DNA of 64,000 nucleotides from Stenotrophomonas sp. 169. GTDB lineage: Bacteria; Pseudomonadota; Gammaproteobacteria; Xanthomonadales; Xanthomonadaceae. Each line of letters starts with the position of its first letter. Position 1 is the stretch's first letter. The stretch is from contig NZ_CP061204.1 in NCBI RefSeq assembly GCF_014621775.1, positions 3,802,501-3,866,500 of the forward strand. The letters are read 5' to 3'. Both the position numbers and the translations under genes were made by a program. Below, in pieces: positions 44,239 to 52,282 of this stretch. The notes beneath the pieces are model-generated. The model had not been told where the DNA came from, searched no databases, and saw nothing but the letters and a program-made list of their open reading frames with translations.

Positions 44239-45227
44239 ACGCCACTACGCCCTTCACCATGGCCGCGTCCCTGCAGGCCGCCTGGCAGTCCACGTTCGTC
44301 AGCCGCCTGCAGCGCCGCAGCAGCCGCGTGATCGTGATCGAACTCGCTCCCGCCACCCCTGTCCCGCTGGCGGGATTCGCGGCCGGCGCGCATGTCGACC
44401 TGGTACTTCCAGATGCGCGGGTGCGCAGCTACTCGCTGATGAATCCGCCGCAGCATGCGCAGTGTTACCAGCTTGGCATCCTGCGGGTAGACGAGGGACG
44501 CGGCGGATCACGCTATCTGCATGAGCAGCTGCGCGAAGGCGATCCATTGCAGGTGTCCTTGCCGCGCAACGCGTTCCCTCTGCACGACCATGCCGGACAG
44601 AGCGTGCTCATCGCCGGCGGCATCGGTATTACCCCGCTGCTGTGCATGGCCCGGCAGCTTGTCGCGCGGGGCCGCCCTGTGCAGCTCTACTACGGCGCGC
44701 GTTCGCGCAGCGACGCGGTGTTCCTCGATGACATCTCCACGTTGGGCATCGTGCCGACCTGCCTGTTCGATGATGAATGCGACGGCCCGCCTGATCTTCC
44801 CGGCCTGCTGTCGGCACACCCGTCCGACGCGCACTTCTACTGCTGCGGGCCCGGGCCGATGCTCGACGCCTTTGCGCAGGCTTGTCAGCGATTGCAGATC
44901 CCCCATGCCCACATGGAGCGCTTCAGCGCTTCGTCCCATGTGTCCGACAGCGCACCCCAAAAAGAGTACGACGTGGTGCTGGCGCGGTCGCGTCGACGAC
45001 TCCACTATGAAGGCAAGGAAAGCCTGCTGGCCTTCCTGCTGCGCAGCGGCGTCCCGATTCCGAGCGGCTGCCGCCAAGGCGTCTGCGGCAGCTGTGCCAC
45101 ACGAGTGATCAGCGGCGAGGTCGATCACCGTGATGGCATCCTGAGCGACCACGAGCGACAGCAGTCGCAGCTGATGCTGCCCTGCGTATCCAGCTGTCAC
45201 GGCACCCACCTGGAGCTGGACCTCTAG
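44235..45227 (+). CDS. PDR/VanB-family flavin reductase with 2Fe-2S ferredoxin domain
   Basis: 330 residues. Flavin-binding domain (ARVRSYSLMNPPQHAQCYQL; the RxYS motif), NAD-binding domain (LIAGGIGITPLLCMARQL; YCCGPGPMLDAF), and a C-terminal plant-type 2Fe-2S domain with CRQGVCGSCATR (Cx4Cx2C) and a distant Cys in LMLPCVSSC. This is the electron-supplying part of two-component Rieske oxygenases such as vanillate demethylase, but no oxygenase partner is in the window. A TTG start overlaps the aminotransferase stop (TTGA); an ATG 24 bases further is possible. Confidence 0.85.
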   Translation: MNATTPFTMAASLQAAWQSTFVSRLQRRSSRVIVIELAPATPVPLAGFAAGAHVDLVLPDARVRSYSLMNPPQHAQCYQLGILRVDEGRGGSRYLHEQLREGDPLQVSLPRNAFPLHDHAGQSVLIAGGIGITPLLCMARQLVARGRPVQLYYGARSRSDAVFLDDISTLGIVPTCLFDDECDGPPDLPGLLSAHPSDAHFYCCGPGPMLDAFAQACQRLQIPHAHMERFSASSHVSDSAPQKEYDVVLARSRRRLHYEGKESLLAFLLRSGVPIPSGCRQGVCGSCATRVISGEVDHRDGILSDHERQQSQLMLPCVSSCHGTHLELDL

Positions 45228-45243
45228 CTCCAGAGCGCCGCCT

Positions 45244-46149
45244 TCAGATCGCCCAGATCCCCGCGATCACCGCGACCACCAAGCCCCACTTGATCACGTG
45301 GTAGGCCAGCGGGCTGCGCGCGCGCAGCGCTTTGGCCTTCAGCCGCACCTTGTATACGCCACCAAAGGCCTTGTTCACGCCACCGGTCGGATCACCCGGC
45401 AGGTTCGGCGACGCGCCGCCCGCGAGCAGGGTCGAGGCCACCGCGCGGTTGAACAGCATCGGCAGCCCGAAGCGCAGCGGACGGGCGATATCGCAGAACA
45501 GGATCACCCGGTCCTGGTCGGTTTCATTGTGTGCGTGATGGATGTAGGTCTCGTCGAACATCATCCACTCGCCGTCACGCCAGCTCTTCTTCACCCCGTC
45601 CACTTCGATATAGCAGCGGTCATCGTTCGGCGTGCTCAGGCCCAGATGCAGACGCAGCGAACCGGCGAAGGGGTCGCGGTGCGGACGCAGCTCGCTGCCC
45701 GGCGGCAGCTGCGCGAACATGGCCGCGCGCACATCGGGAATCGATTCGATCAGCGCCACCGTCTGCGGGCAGAACTGCTTGGCCGAGGGGTGCGACGGGC
45801 CGTACCAGCGCAGGTAGAACCGCTTCCAGCCACGGCGGAAGAACGAGTTGAACCCCGCATCGTTGAAGCTGCTCGATGCCGCGATCTTCTGTGCATCGCG
45901 CAGCGCCAGCGCCTCATCGCGGATCACCTGCCAGTTCTGGCGCAGCGGCTCCAGCTGCGGGAACTCCTTGCCGGGATCCAGGAATGGCGTGGTGGGCACC
46001 TTGGAAAACAGGTACATCACCACGTTGATCGGGGCCATGAAGCTGGAATGGTCCAGCAGCTGACGCGACCAGCGGGCGCGGACCTTTCCGCGGTAATGGA
46101 TGTACAGCACGCAGGCGACGAACAGCACGGCCAGCACGATCTTGATCAT
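45244..46149 (-). CDS. Aspartyl/asparaginyl beta-hydroxylase family protein (LpxO-like)
   Basis: 301 residues. Membrane helix at each end (IKIVLAVLFVACVLYIHY; HVIKWGLVVAVIAGIWAI), and a cytosolic Fe(II)/2-oxoglutarate oxygenase domain with the iron ligands His157-x-Asp159 (LRPHRDP) and a His in DETYIHHAHNE, plus the 2OG-binding Arg near CDIARPLRFG. Such enzymes include LpxO, which 2-hydroxylates a lipid A acyl chain, the most likely role in Xanthomonadaceae. Neighbours do not prove the substrate. It faces away from the five-gene operon with 16 bases between the ends. Confidence 0.87.
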   Translation of the reverse strand: MIKIVLAVLFVACVLYIHYRGKVRARWSRQLLDHSSFMAPINVVMYLFSKVPTTPFLDPGKEFPQLEPLRQNWQVIRDEALALRDAQKIAASSSFNDAGFNSFFRRGWKRFYLRWYGPSHPSAKQFCPQTVALIESIPDVRAAMFAQLPPGSELRPHRDPFAGSLRLHLGLSTPNDDRCYIEVDGVKKSWRDGEWMMFDETYIHHAHNETDQDRVILFCDIARPLRFGLPMLFNRAVASTLLAGGASPNLPGDPTGGVNKAFGGVYKVRLKAKALRARSPLAYHVIKWGLVVAVIAGIWAI

Positions 46150-46593
46150 TGGGTTTCCTCCGGCGGTGACCGGACGCAGGTTGCAGGGGCGGTGCCGGCG
46201 CGGACCGGGGCCGTTGGCACAGGATCAGGGGACGTGCCGATGAAGGGGCGGCCCGACCTGCGCGCAGGTAACAGGCAATGGTCGGCAGGTGCGGGGCCCG
46301 GGTCAAGCGCTGCTTGATCGCGAGATGCTGCCGGATATCGCGCAGATACCCTGATTCAGGAGGCGTTATGCCGGACGATTCCCGGCAATGGTGGCGGTAG
46401 ACACGTGGAAAGCGCAAAAAATAATGAGTGAGACGCAACTGTCCGAATAGCAGCCACACACTGTTCCGGTGGCAAAGCCGTCAACGCATGGATTAGCGAA
46501 CTCACCAGTATTAAAATTAACGAAAGTTTAGCTAGTCCCCCTTACCGGTTCGCTTGACGCTCTGCGCCACCCACCGGGCTGTCAGAGAACGTC
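46150..46593. other. Divergent intergenic region, locally AT-rich
   Basis: A 444-bp region between the LpxO-like gene and the kinase-like gene. The final 100 bases contain an AT-rich stretch (ATTAAAATTAACGAAAG) that fits a promoter or UP element for the kinase gene. A perfect AGGAGG precedes an ATG at 46368 that opens a 10-codon frame with two tandem Trp codons. No other gene was seen. Confidence 0.45.
46368..46400 (+). CDS. Possible 10-codon leader-type ORF
   Basis: ATG with AGGAGG placed 6 bases upstream opens MPDDSRQWWR then stops. Two adjacent Trp codons recall leader peptides, but no attenuator structure or Trp-related gene follows; the next gene starts 193 bases on. It may be chance. 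Confidence 0.2.
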   Translation: MPDDSRQWWR

Positions 46594-47259
46594 ATGAACG
46601 CCCCCACGTTTACCCCCTCCCCTGCCTGCGGCGACGATGCCGCGTTGCCGCCGTTGCTGCTCAAGCGCGGCGAACGGTTCCTGGAACCGGATGTCTACCG
46701 CACCTGCTTCGACGGACAGCCCGCCGTGGTCAAGGACTACACCCGGTATCGCGGTACGCCGGTATCGCTGCTAGCCCGGGTGCTGGTCCGGCACGAAGCG
46801 CACATGCTGCAACGGCTGAGTGGCTGGGAGCATGCGCCCGCCCTGCTGGGCACCATCGGCGGACTCGCCCTGGGCATGGAGTACATCCCCGGCCAGACCC
46901 TGAGTACCGCACAGGCGGTGGGCGGGGAGGTCTTCGAGCAGTTGCAGCAGGCGCTGGACCGGCTGCACGCCGCAGGCATCACCCATAACGACCTGCACGG
47001 CACCAACGTGGTGGTGAGCGCCGGCGTGCCCGTGCTGCTGGATTTCACCTCGGCCTGGCGCACCCCGCGCTGGCTGCGCCGCAACCCGATCACCCGGCAG
47101 CTCAGCCGCAGCGACCTGAAGAATCTGGTGAAGATGCGCCAGCGCCTGACCGGCCAACGGCCGAGTGCGGCCTTGGCTGCGCGCGTTGCGGATCCTGGCT
47201 GGGTGGCGGTCGTTCGCCGCGGGTGGAAGCGGTTCTACGCGTGGGCGAAGCGGGTCTGA
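46594..47259 (+). CDS. RIO/WaaP-superfamily kinase-like protein (LPS core kinase-like)
   Basis: 221 residues of a compact protein-kinase-like fold. Contains VVKDYTRYRGTPVSLLARVL (ATP lysine), LGMEYIPGQTL, catalytic GITHNDLHGTNVVV (HxDxxxxN) and the metal-binding LLDF. It lacks a clear N-terminal lobe glycine loop, as do InaA/WaaP/RfaY-type lipopolysaccharide kinases. The last 20 residues (RRGWKRFYAWAKRV) are basic and amphipathic, a possible membrane contact. It may phosphorylate core sugars; this is inference from the family and the nearby LpxO-like gene. Confidence 0.8.
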   Translation: MNAPTFTPSPACGDDAALPPLLLKRGERFLEPDVYRTCFDGQPAVVKDYTRYRGTPVSLLARVLVRHEAHMLQRLSGWEHAPALLGTIGGLALGMEYIPGQTLSTAQAVGGEVFEQLQQALDRLHAAGITHNDLHGTNVVVSAGVPVLLDFTSAWRTPRWLRRNPITRQLSRSDLKNLVKMRQRLTGQRPSAALAARVADPGWVAVVRRGWKRFYAWAKRV

Positions 47260-47264
47260 GGGCT

Positions 47265-47305
47265 GTAGAGCGCCGCTGCGCTCGCCGAGCGTGGCTCGGC
47301 GCTAC
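47265..47305. repeat. GTAG-type REP, partial dimer
   Basis: GTAGAGCGCCGCTGCGCTCG continuing to CTCGGCGCTAC; the left hairpin is shortened, the right is full. It starts five bases after the kinase-like gene stop. Confidence 0.7.
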
Positions 47306-47320
47306 CCGGCACACCCGAAG

Positions 47321-47381
47321 GTAGAGCCGACTTCAGTCGGCTGCGTTCAACCACACAGCAGCCGACTGAAGTCGGCTCTAC
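47321..47381. repeat. GTAG-type REP inverted dimer
   Basis: GTAGAGCCGACTTCAGTCGG and its complement ending in GGCTCTAC, 61 bp. Same subtype as 26374-26440. It precedes two CCGGCCGTTCCCC repeats at 47383-47410. Confidence 0.85.
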
Positions 47382-47467
47382 CCCGGCCGTTCCCCCGGCC
47401 GTTCCCCCACCGTCGCCGCGCGTAGTTCCGGAGTCGTTCCCCCGCGCCGGTCTGGCTTCGTGGCGCG

Positions 47468-47878
<411 letters not shown>

Positions 47879-47905
47879 TCAGCCACGGACAGGCCAGGAG
47901 CCCCC

Positions 47906-48163
47906 ATGATCGACCTCAACCATCTTGATGACCTCGCCCGCCGCCTGAGCGATCTGGTCCCGCCGGGCCTGCGTCAATCGCGCGAAGAACTGCAGTCCAC
48001 ATTCAAGACCGCCCTGCAGGCCGGCCTGGGCAAGCTGGACCTGGTGACCCGCGAAGAATTCGACGTGCAGCGCGCGGTACTGCTGCGCACGCGGGAGAAA
48101 CTGGAGGCGCTGGAGCGCGCCGTCGCGGAAATGGAGAAGCCGGGTACCCCACCATCGGCGTGA
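47906..48163 (+). CDS. ubiK: Ubiquinone biosynthesis accessory factor UbiK
   Basis: 85 residues, small helical protein formerly called YqiC/BMFP. Contains the family run LDDLARRLSDLVPPGL and VTREEFDVQRAVLLRTREKL, ending in a coiled coil that trimerises (KLEALERAVAEMEK). UbiK helps the soluble Ubi complex with UbiJ. An AGGAG lies 8 bases before the ATG. Divergent from glnK. Confidence 0.9.
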   Translation: MIDLNHLDDLARRLSDLVPPGLRQSREELQSTFKTALQAGLGKLDLVTREEFDVQRAVLLRTREKLEALERAVAEMEKPGTPPSA

Positions 48164-48178
48164 TACCCGGCTGATGAC

Positions 48179-48218
48179 GGGCCAGACTCCTTCCGCCAAG
48201 CGAAAGGAGCCTGACCCC
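48179..48218. repeat. GGTCAGA-type hairpin repeat, copy 1
   Basis: GGGCCAGACTCCTTCCGCC and GCGAAAGGAGCCTGACCCC form an imperfect hairpin, between the convergent ubiK and effector genes. A related hairpin lies at 53399-53438. Similar motifs recur in Xanthomonadaceae intergenes. Confidence 0.6.
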
Positions 48219-48222
48219 GCAG

Positions 48223-50064
48223 TCAGCGCATCGCCACTGCGGCGCGCTGCTGCTCTTCCTGCCCCTGCTGTACCTGGGCGCTCAACTTCTCGCCCTGCAA
48301 GGCCGCACTGGTCTGCTCGGCCGGAGGTGCCGGCTGGCTCATGTCCACCATTGCGCGGAAGCCCGGCGTGGTCCCCATGACGAACGCCTTGCCGTCCTGC
48401 ACCGCCACCGACTGCAGCTTCTCGGGACTGTCGATGCCCGCTTCCTTGGCCGTGCGCGTAACGTGCGCGGCCATGTCGTTGGACACCGCGGACGGCAACT
48501 GCGCGCGGATGGCCGCATGCAATGGCGTGTCCCGGTGGCCCGGTTCGCCGAGCTGCGGGCCACGTGCAGGCGCTGCGTGCGAATGGCTGTCGGCCGCAGG
48601 CTTCGGCTCGGCAAGCCGACCCAGCGTCTGCGGCCCGGCCACGCCGTCGGCCTTCAGGCCCTGAGCACGCTGATACGCGGTCAGCGCTTCGCGGGTGTTG
48701 TCACCGAAACGTCCGTCTTCGGCCAGCGGCTTGCCATGCGCATCGCGTACGCCGGCCTGGTTGAGCTCTTTCTGCAGGCGCGTCACATCCTCACCGCGTG
48801 CGCCATGGCGCAATACCGACGAGGCCTCTTCGCCCCGCGCCTGGCCTGCCGGCGCATCCTGCACCCGCCGCTGGTCCCAGAACGCTTCCGGGCTCTGCAG
48901 CTTGCCGCTGGGATCGCGCAGCTGGTAATGCACGTGCTGCGCATACTGATCGGCGCCATTCGGGCCGCGCCCGCCCATCGTGCCGATCGGCTGGCCGGCC
49001 TCGATCTGCTGGCCGTCCTTCACCTGCACGCCCTGCATGTGCAGGATCTCGTGCGAATTGCCCTGCGCGTCCTGGATCTTCACCGTGCCGTAGGTGCCGC
49101 CGGCGAAGGTGACCTTGCCGGAGATCGGCGCGTTGATGGTCGGATGCTGCAGATTGCGCCCGGCTTGGCCACCGACGTAGTTGAAGTCGGTGCCGCCGTG
49201 GTCCTTGTGCCCGCGCTCTTCACCGTAGTGGCCGGTGATGTGCGGCTTGACGCCATTCTGCGGCGGCAGCATCACCTGCATGGTGTGCTGGAACGAGCTG
49301 GCCGACTGCTGGCTGGCCGGCTGCGCCTGCGCCTGCGACTGCGACTGCGACTGCGACTGAGCCTGATGCAGCGCGGCCACACCGGCCCCTGCCGCAGCAC
49401 CCACCGCCGCCGCAGCACCCACGGTCGACTGTGCCTGGCCCTGCGATTGGGTCTGCGCGGGTGCCTGGGTCTGTCCCTGCGACTGCGACAAGCGCTCGTT
49501 GACGAACCGGGTGTACTCATCCAGATGCGGCAGCACCTTGCGCTCTGCCAAGCCCAGACCGCCGTAATCGCGGGTCGGGCCATCATGGTGGTACTTGTAG
49601 ATGTACTCCTCGCCCTGGCCGCGACGCTGCGCCAGTTCGCGGTTGTCGATGAAGTGCTTCACCAACGCGTCGGACTGCGCTTCCACATCGAAGCGGTTGC
49701 GATTGCCCAGGCCGTAGGCACTGCCGGTGCCGTCGATGAACTGGCCCAGGCCAGAGGCCGACGTGGTGCCTGCCGCAGCATCCGGATTGAAGCCGGATTC
49801 CACGCGGGCAATGGCCAGCACGTGCGCGGTTTCGCGCGGCGACAGCCCGGCGTCCCGCGACGATTCAATCAGCGTATCGATGACACGCGACTGCACTTCC
49901 GGGGTGGCATCGCCCCAGCGCCGCGACTCGCCGTGCAGGCGGCCATCGGTCTGGTCGATCGGCTCACGATAGTGGCTGTAGGGTTTGATCTGATCACTGC
50001 GGTAACCAGCCCCGCGGGGCTGGACCATGTCTTGGTAGATGTCAGGCATAGCGGTGCGATCCAT
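48223..50064 (-). CDS. Probable type IV-secreted peptidoglycan-hydrolase effector (SLT + M23 + PG-binding + XVIPCD-like)
   Basis: 613 residues. Residues 55-190 form a lytic-transglycosylase-like domain with catalytic Glu89 (ARVESGFNP) and GLGQF. Residues 191-260 are a Gln/Ser/Ala linker. Residues 275-400 are an M23 (LytM) metallopeptidase with His289-x3-Asp293 and His377-Val-His379. Residues 418-485 are a PG-binding-1 domain (RFGDNTREALTAYQRAQGL). Residues 505-613 (GEPGHRDTPLHAAI to the Gln-rich end) look like the XVIPCD secretion tail of Xanthomonadales T4SS effectors. No Sec signal is present, as expected for such effectors. Two lipoprotein genes precede it in the same operon. An ATG at codon 6 is an alternative start. 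Confidence 0.85.
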   Translation of the reverse strand: MDRTAMPDIYQDMVQPRGAGYRSDQIKPYSHYREPIDQTDGRLHGESRRWGDATPEVQSRVIDTLIESSRDAGLSPRETAHVLAIARVESGFNPDAAAGTTSASGLGQFIDGTGSAYGLGNRNRFDVEAQSDALVKHFIDNRELAQRRGQGEEYIYKYHHDGPTRDYGGLGLAERKVLPHLDEYTRFVNERLSQSQGQTQAPAQTQSQGQAQSTVGAAAAVGAAAGAGVAALHQAQSQSQSQSQAQAQPASQQSASSFQHTMQVMLPPQNGVKPHITGHYGEERGHKDHGGTDFNYVGGQAGRNLQHPTINAPISGKVTFAGGTYGTVKIQDAQGNSHEILHMQGVQVKDGQQIEAGQPIGTMGGRGPNGADQYAQHVHYQLRDPSGKLQSPEAFWDQRRVQDAPAGQARGEEASSVLRHGARGEDVTRLQKELNQAGVRDAHGKPLAEDGRFGDNTREALTAYQRAQGLKADGVAGPQTLGRLAEPKPAADSHSHAAPARGPQLGEPGHRDTPLHAAIRAQLPSAVSNDMAAHVTRTAKEAGIDSPEKLQSVAVQDGKAFVMGTTPGFRAMVDMSQPAPPAEQTSAALQGEKLSAQVQQGQEEQQRAAVAMR

Positions 50065-50140
50065 TCTATGAAAAAGGGAATTTCCTTAAGGGGTGTTGCT
50101 CCATGTTGCGAGGATCCCGTTGCCGGGACCCCTGAACGCG

Positions 50141-50737
50141 TCAAGGCTTGAAGTACGTCACCTCGGGATGATTCACGCCGAGCTTGCTCAACCACTGCTC
50201 GTATTCGTCGTTGTTGGGCTCCTGCGCATCGCCCTCGCCACGCAACGGCGGGGTGCTGTGGGTCAGCTGCTTGCCCTGCGCGTCATACAGATAGAACCAC
50301 TCGCAGAACTGGCAACCAAAGGGCAGCTCGCCGTACTGGACGACAAAGTACGGTGCGCCTTCCTTGTCCTGCACGCAGGCCAGGCCCACGGCGGTGTAGT
50401 CGGCCATTTCGGCCGGCTTGTCGAGGCTGCGCGTCTGGCCGTCTTTCTCAAGCTCCAGCCGGGTCTGCGGCGAGGCGTCGTTGCCGGCAGCAGGCAGACC
50501 CGCCACGGTCAGGCGGGTTCCCTGGCATTCGATGTGCATTCCTGTCTCGTCCTGATGGGGGATGGTGGGCGTGGCCGCAGAAGCGGCCGACGCAGGTGCA
50601 GTGGGCGGTGCGGGCGTTGCCGCAGCAGCCGTCGGCGCAGCGGTGGCCGGTGCCGCGGCGGGGGCGGTTGCGTCCGGCGCATTGCATGCGGTGAGCAGCA
50701 TCAGCGCCAAGGCAGGTGCGACCATTTTTGTCGTCAT
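50141..50737 (-). CDS. Lipoprotein, candidate periplasmic immunity protein
   Basis: 198 residues. Lipobox LLTAC (Cys18) after MTTKMVAPALALM, then an Ala/Pro/Thr linker of about 50 residues, then a compact domain containing MHIECQGTRLTVAG, CVQDKEGAPYFVVQYGE and GCQFCEWFYLYDAQGK, the last with a CxxC pair. It sits 76 bases upstream of the hydrolase effector gene on the same strand. Xanthomonadales T4SS effectors are typically paired with a lipoprotein immunity protein, which fits the periplasmic target; it is inference without homologue search. Confidence 0.75.
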   Translation of the reverse strand: MTTKMVAPALALMLLTACNAPDATAPAAAPATAAPTAAAATPAPPTAPASAASAATPTIPHQDETGMHIECQGTRLTVAGLPAAGNDASPQTRLELEKDGQTRSLDKPAEMADYTAVGLACVQDKEGAPYFVVQYGELPFGCQFCEWFYLYDAQGKQLTHSTPPLRGEGDAQEPNNDEYEQWLSKLGVNHPEVTYFKP

Positions 50738-50804
50738 GTACTGCTCCGTGAAAAGGCGCAGGCCGGTCAGCGGGCTGCGCCGGGCTCAGTTCAAAGGGCG
50801 TGGG

Positions 50805-51317
50805 TCAGATCGACTCGTCCACCACCTTCTGCAGCTGCCAGCACGGCTTCTGCGCGAAGGTATAGGTCTGCTGATCGCTGGTGTCCGGCTTGTTGATGCG
50901 CACCTGCACGCTCCCATCGGCCTGCGGGGTCACCTGCATTTCCCGGCCCTGACGCGGCAACGTGGCCGTGTCGGGCATCACCGGCCATTCCACCTCGGCC
51001 AGCGGCACCTGCTTGGTGACCGGGCGCGGCTCCGGCTGTGCCTCGGCATCCACTGATTGAACCGTCAGCGGATCCGCTACGGACTTCTCCTGCAGGGCGA
51101 TGTCATTGCTGAAGTAGGTCAGGAAGGCATTGAAATCGGCATGCGGGCACTGCGCCGCCGTGGTGTCAGCCGCAGTAGCGGTAATCGGCGCGGCACCAGG
51201 CGTCGCCGCCGCCGGATCGGCCGCAGCGGTCGTTTCGGCCGAAGGCGTGGGCTTGCAGGCGGACAGGGCCAGGCCCAGGGACAACGCCAGCAGGGTAAGG
51301 GAGCGGGACTTGAACAA
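50805..51317 (-). CDS. Lipoprotein, second candidate immunity protein
   Basis: 170 residues, first gene of the effector operon. A TTG start at 51317 is chosen because AGGAGG lies 5 bases upstream and gives a clean signal peptide with lipobox LSAC (SLTLLALSLGLALSAC, Cys21). An in-frame ATG 33 bases upstream would add 11 polar residues. The mature domain contains CPHADFNAFLTYFSNDIALQ, EVEWPVMPD, VQVRINKPD and CWQLQKVVDESI. It resembles no family I can name. It could be a paralogous or alternative immunity protein. Confidence 0.7.
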   Translation of the reverse strand: MFKSRSLTLLALSLGLALSACKPTPSAETTAAADPAAATPGAAPITATAADTTAAQCPHADFNAFLTYFSNDIALQEKSVADPLTVQSVDAEAQPEPRPVTKQVPLAEVEWPVMPDTATLPRQGREMQVTPQADGSVQVRINKPDTSDQQTYTFAQKPCWQLQKVVDESI

Positions 51318-51495
51318 CGGATCCTCCTGATCGGTCGTGCGTCGCCGCAAGTGGCGCGCATGTGGGCGGAGAATAACGTGCCGCGTGTTAAGGGCTGTAT
51401 ACAGGGGCTAAGCGTCTGATTCAATTGATTTTACAAATCACTCCACTGCCTGGCAGCTCCGCACCCAGAGACCGCCCATCCTGAGCGCCGCGCAC

Positions 51496-51546
51496 AAAAA
51501 AGCACGCCGCCCAAGCGGCGGGATGCCTGCTTGGTTACGGCGTGCT
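51496..51546 (-). terminator. Intrinsic terminator of the HTH gene (minus strand)
   Basis: On the minus strand a perfect 9-bp outer stem (AGCACGCCG / CGGCGTGCT) and an inner CGCCGC/GCGGCG hairpin end directly in a run of six T. It lies 54 bases beyond the stop of the regulator gene at 51600. Confidence 0.75.
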
Positions 51547-51599
51547 GGTCAAACAAACGTCGTGTTGGCCGGCCTGAACCGGCGGGCGTCGCGAACGCG

Positions 51600-51932
51600 C
51601 TACGAAGGCCGCACGCGGAACCGCAGATCCATGGCGCGCAGTACCTTCACCACGGTCTGCAGCGACGGCGCCCGCTGCCCTGACAGCTCCCGGCGCAGCG
51701 CATCGGCCGACAGCCCACCGCAGGCGCGGGCGATGTCGTTGATGCCATGCACGTCGGCGAGCAGGCCCAGCGTGCGGACGAACAGCATGGCCTCGCTATC
51801 GCCTTCGCGCATGCAGTTGGTCAGCAGCGCGGCACTCTCTTCGGGGCTGCGCCGCGGCGCATCAGGCAGGCCCGCGCTGGGCTTGCTGGTGGGCGGGGTG
51901 CGTTCTTGGTGTTCGACGGATTTCTGCAGCAT
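51600..51932 (-). CDS. Small helix-turn-helix protein, addiction-module antidote-like
   Basis: 110 residues. The C-terminal 75 residues (LTNCMREGDSEAMLFVRTLG; IARACGGLSADALRRELSGQ; PSLQTVVKVLRAMDLRFRV) match the HI1420-type antidote/XRE-like HTH family. The start at 51932 follows GAGG by 7 bases; the frame is open upstream but non-homologous. No toxin gene is next to it on either side, so it is an orphan antidote or a stand-alone regulator. Confidence 0.75.
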   Translation of the reverse strand: MLQKSVEHQERTPPTSKPSAGLPDAPRRSPEESAALLTNCMREGDSEAMLFVRTLGLLADVHGINDIARACGGLSADALRRELSGQRAPSLQTVVKVLRAMDLRFRVRPS

Positions 51933-52282
51933 CGGTGGCCTCACATCGGGTTGTGGCCACCTGCCCGATTGCAAGGTGGCGGACGATGCGGGTTGCAGTA
52001 CCGGTGAGCAAGCGCGAAAAGCCGGCGGATTGAGAAACATCCCCACACATCGCCCGCCATGGTTCCGGCAGGACGATGCATTCTCCGCCGTGCCCGTGAG
52101 GGCAAAACAGAGGTAATCACGCTTAGTCATGCGGGACTGCAATCCCGGCTGGCGCATTGCGGCACCAGCGGGACCTATCGTGCGCAGCAGCGATCCTGCG
52201 GGTACATCAGGAAAGTTGCGTTGTGGACGCGCCATGCGTCATCCGCGACGTCACTGCATTGGATGGCATAACGAGGGCGCCA
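51933..52282. other. Intergenic region without recognised features
   Basis: A 350-bp gap upstream of the HTH gene and downstream of the dehydrogenase gene. It must contain the regulator's promoter, but I see no gene, REP or strong hairpin. Confidence 0.4.

Noticed and set aside
49300..49500. Gln/Ser/Ala-rich tract in the effector as a possible frameshift
   Set aside because: The frame stays open with enzymatic domains intact on both sides, and Gln-rich linkers are usual in this effector family.
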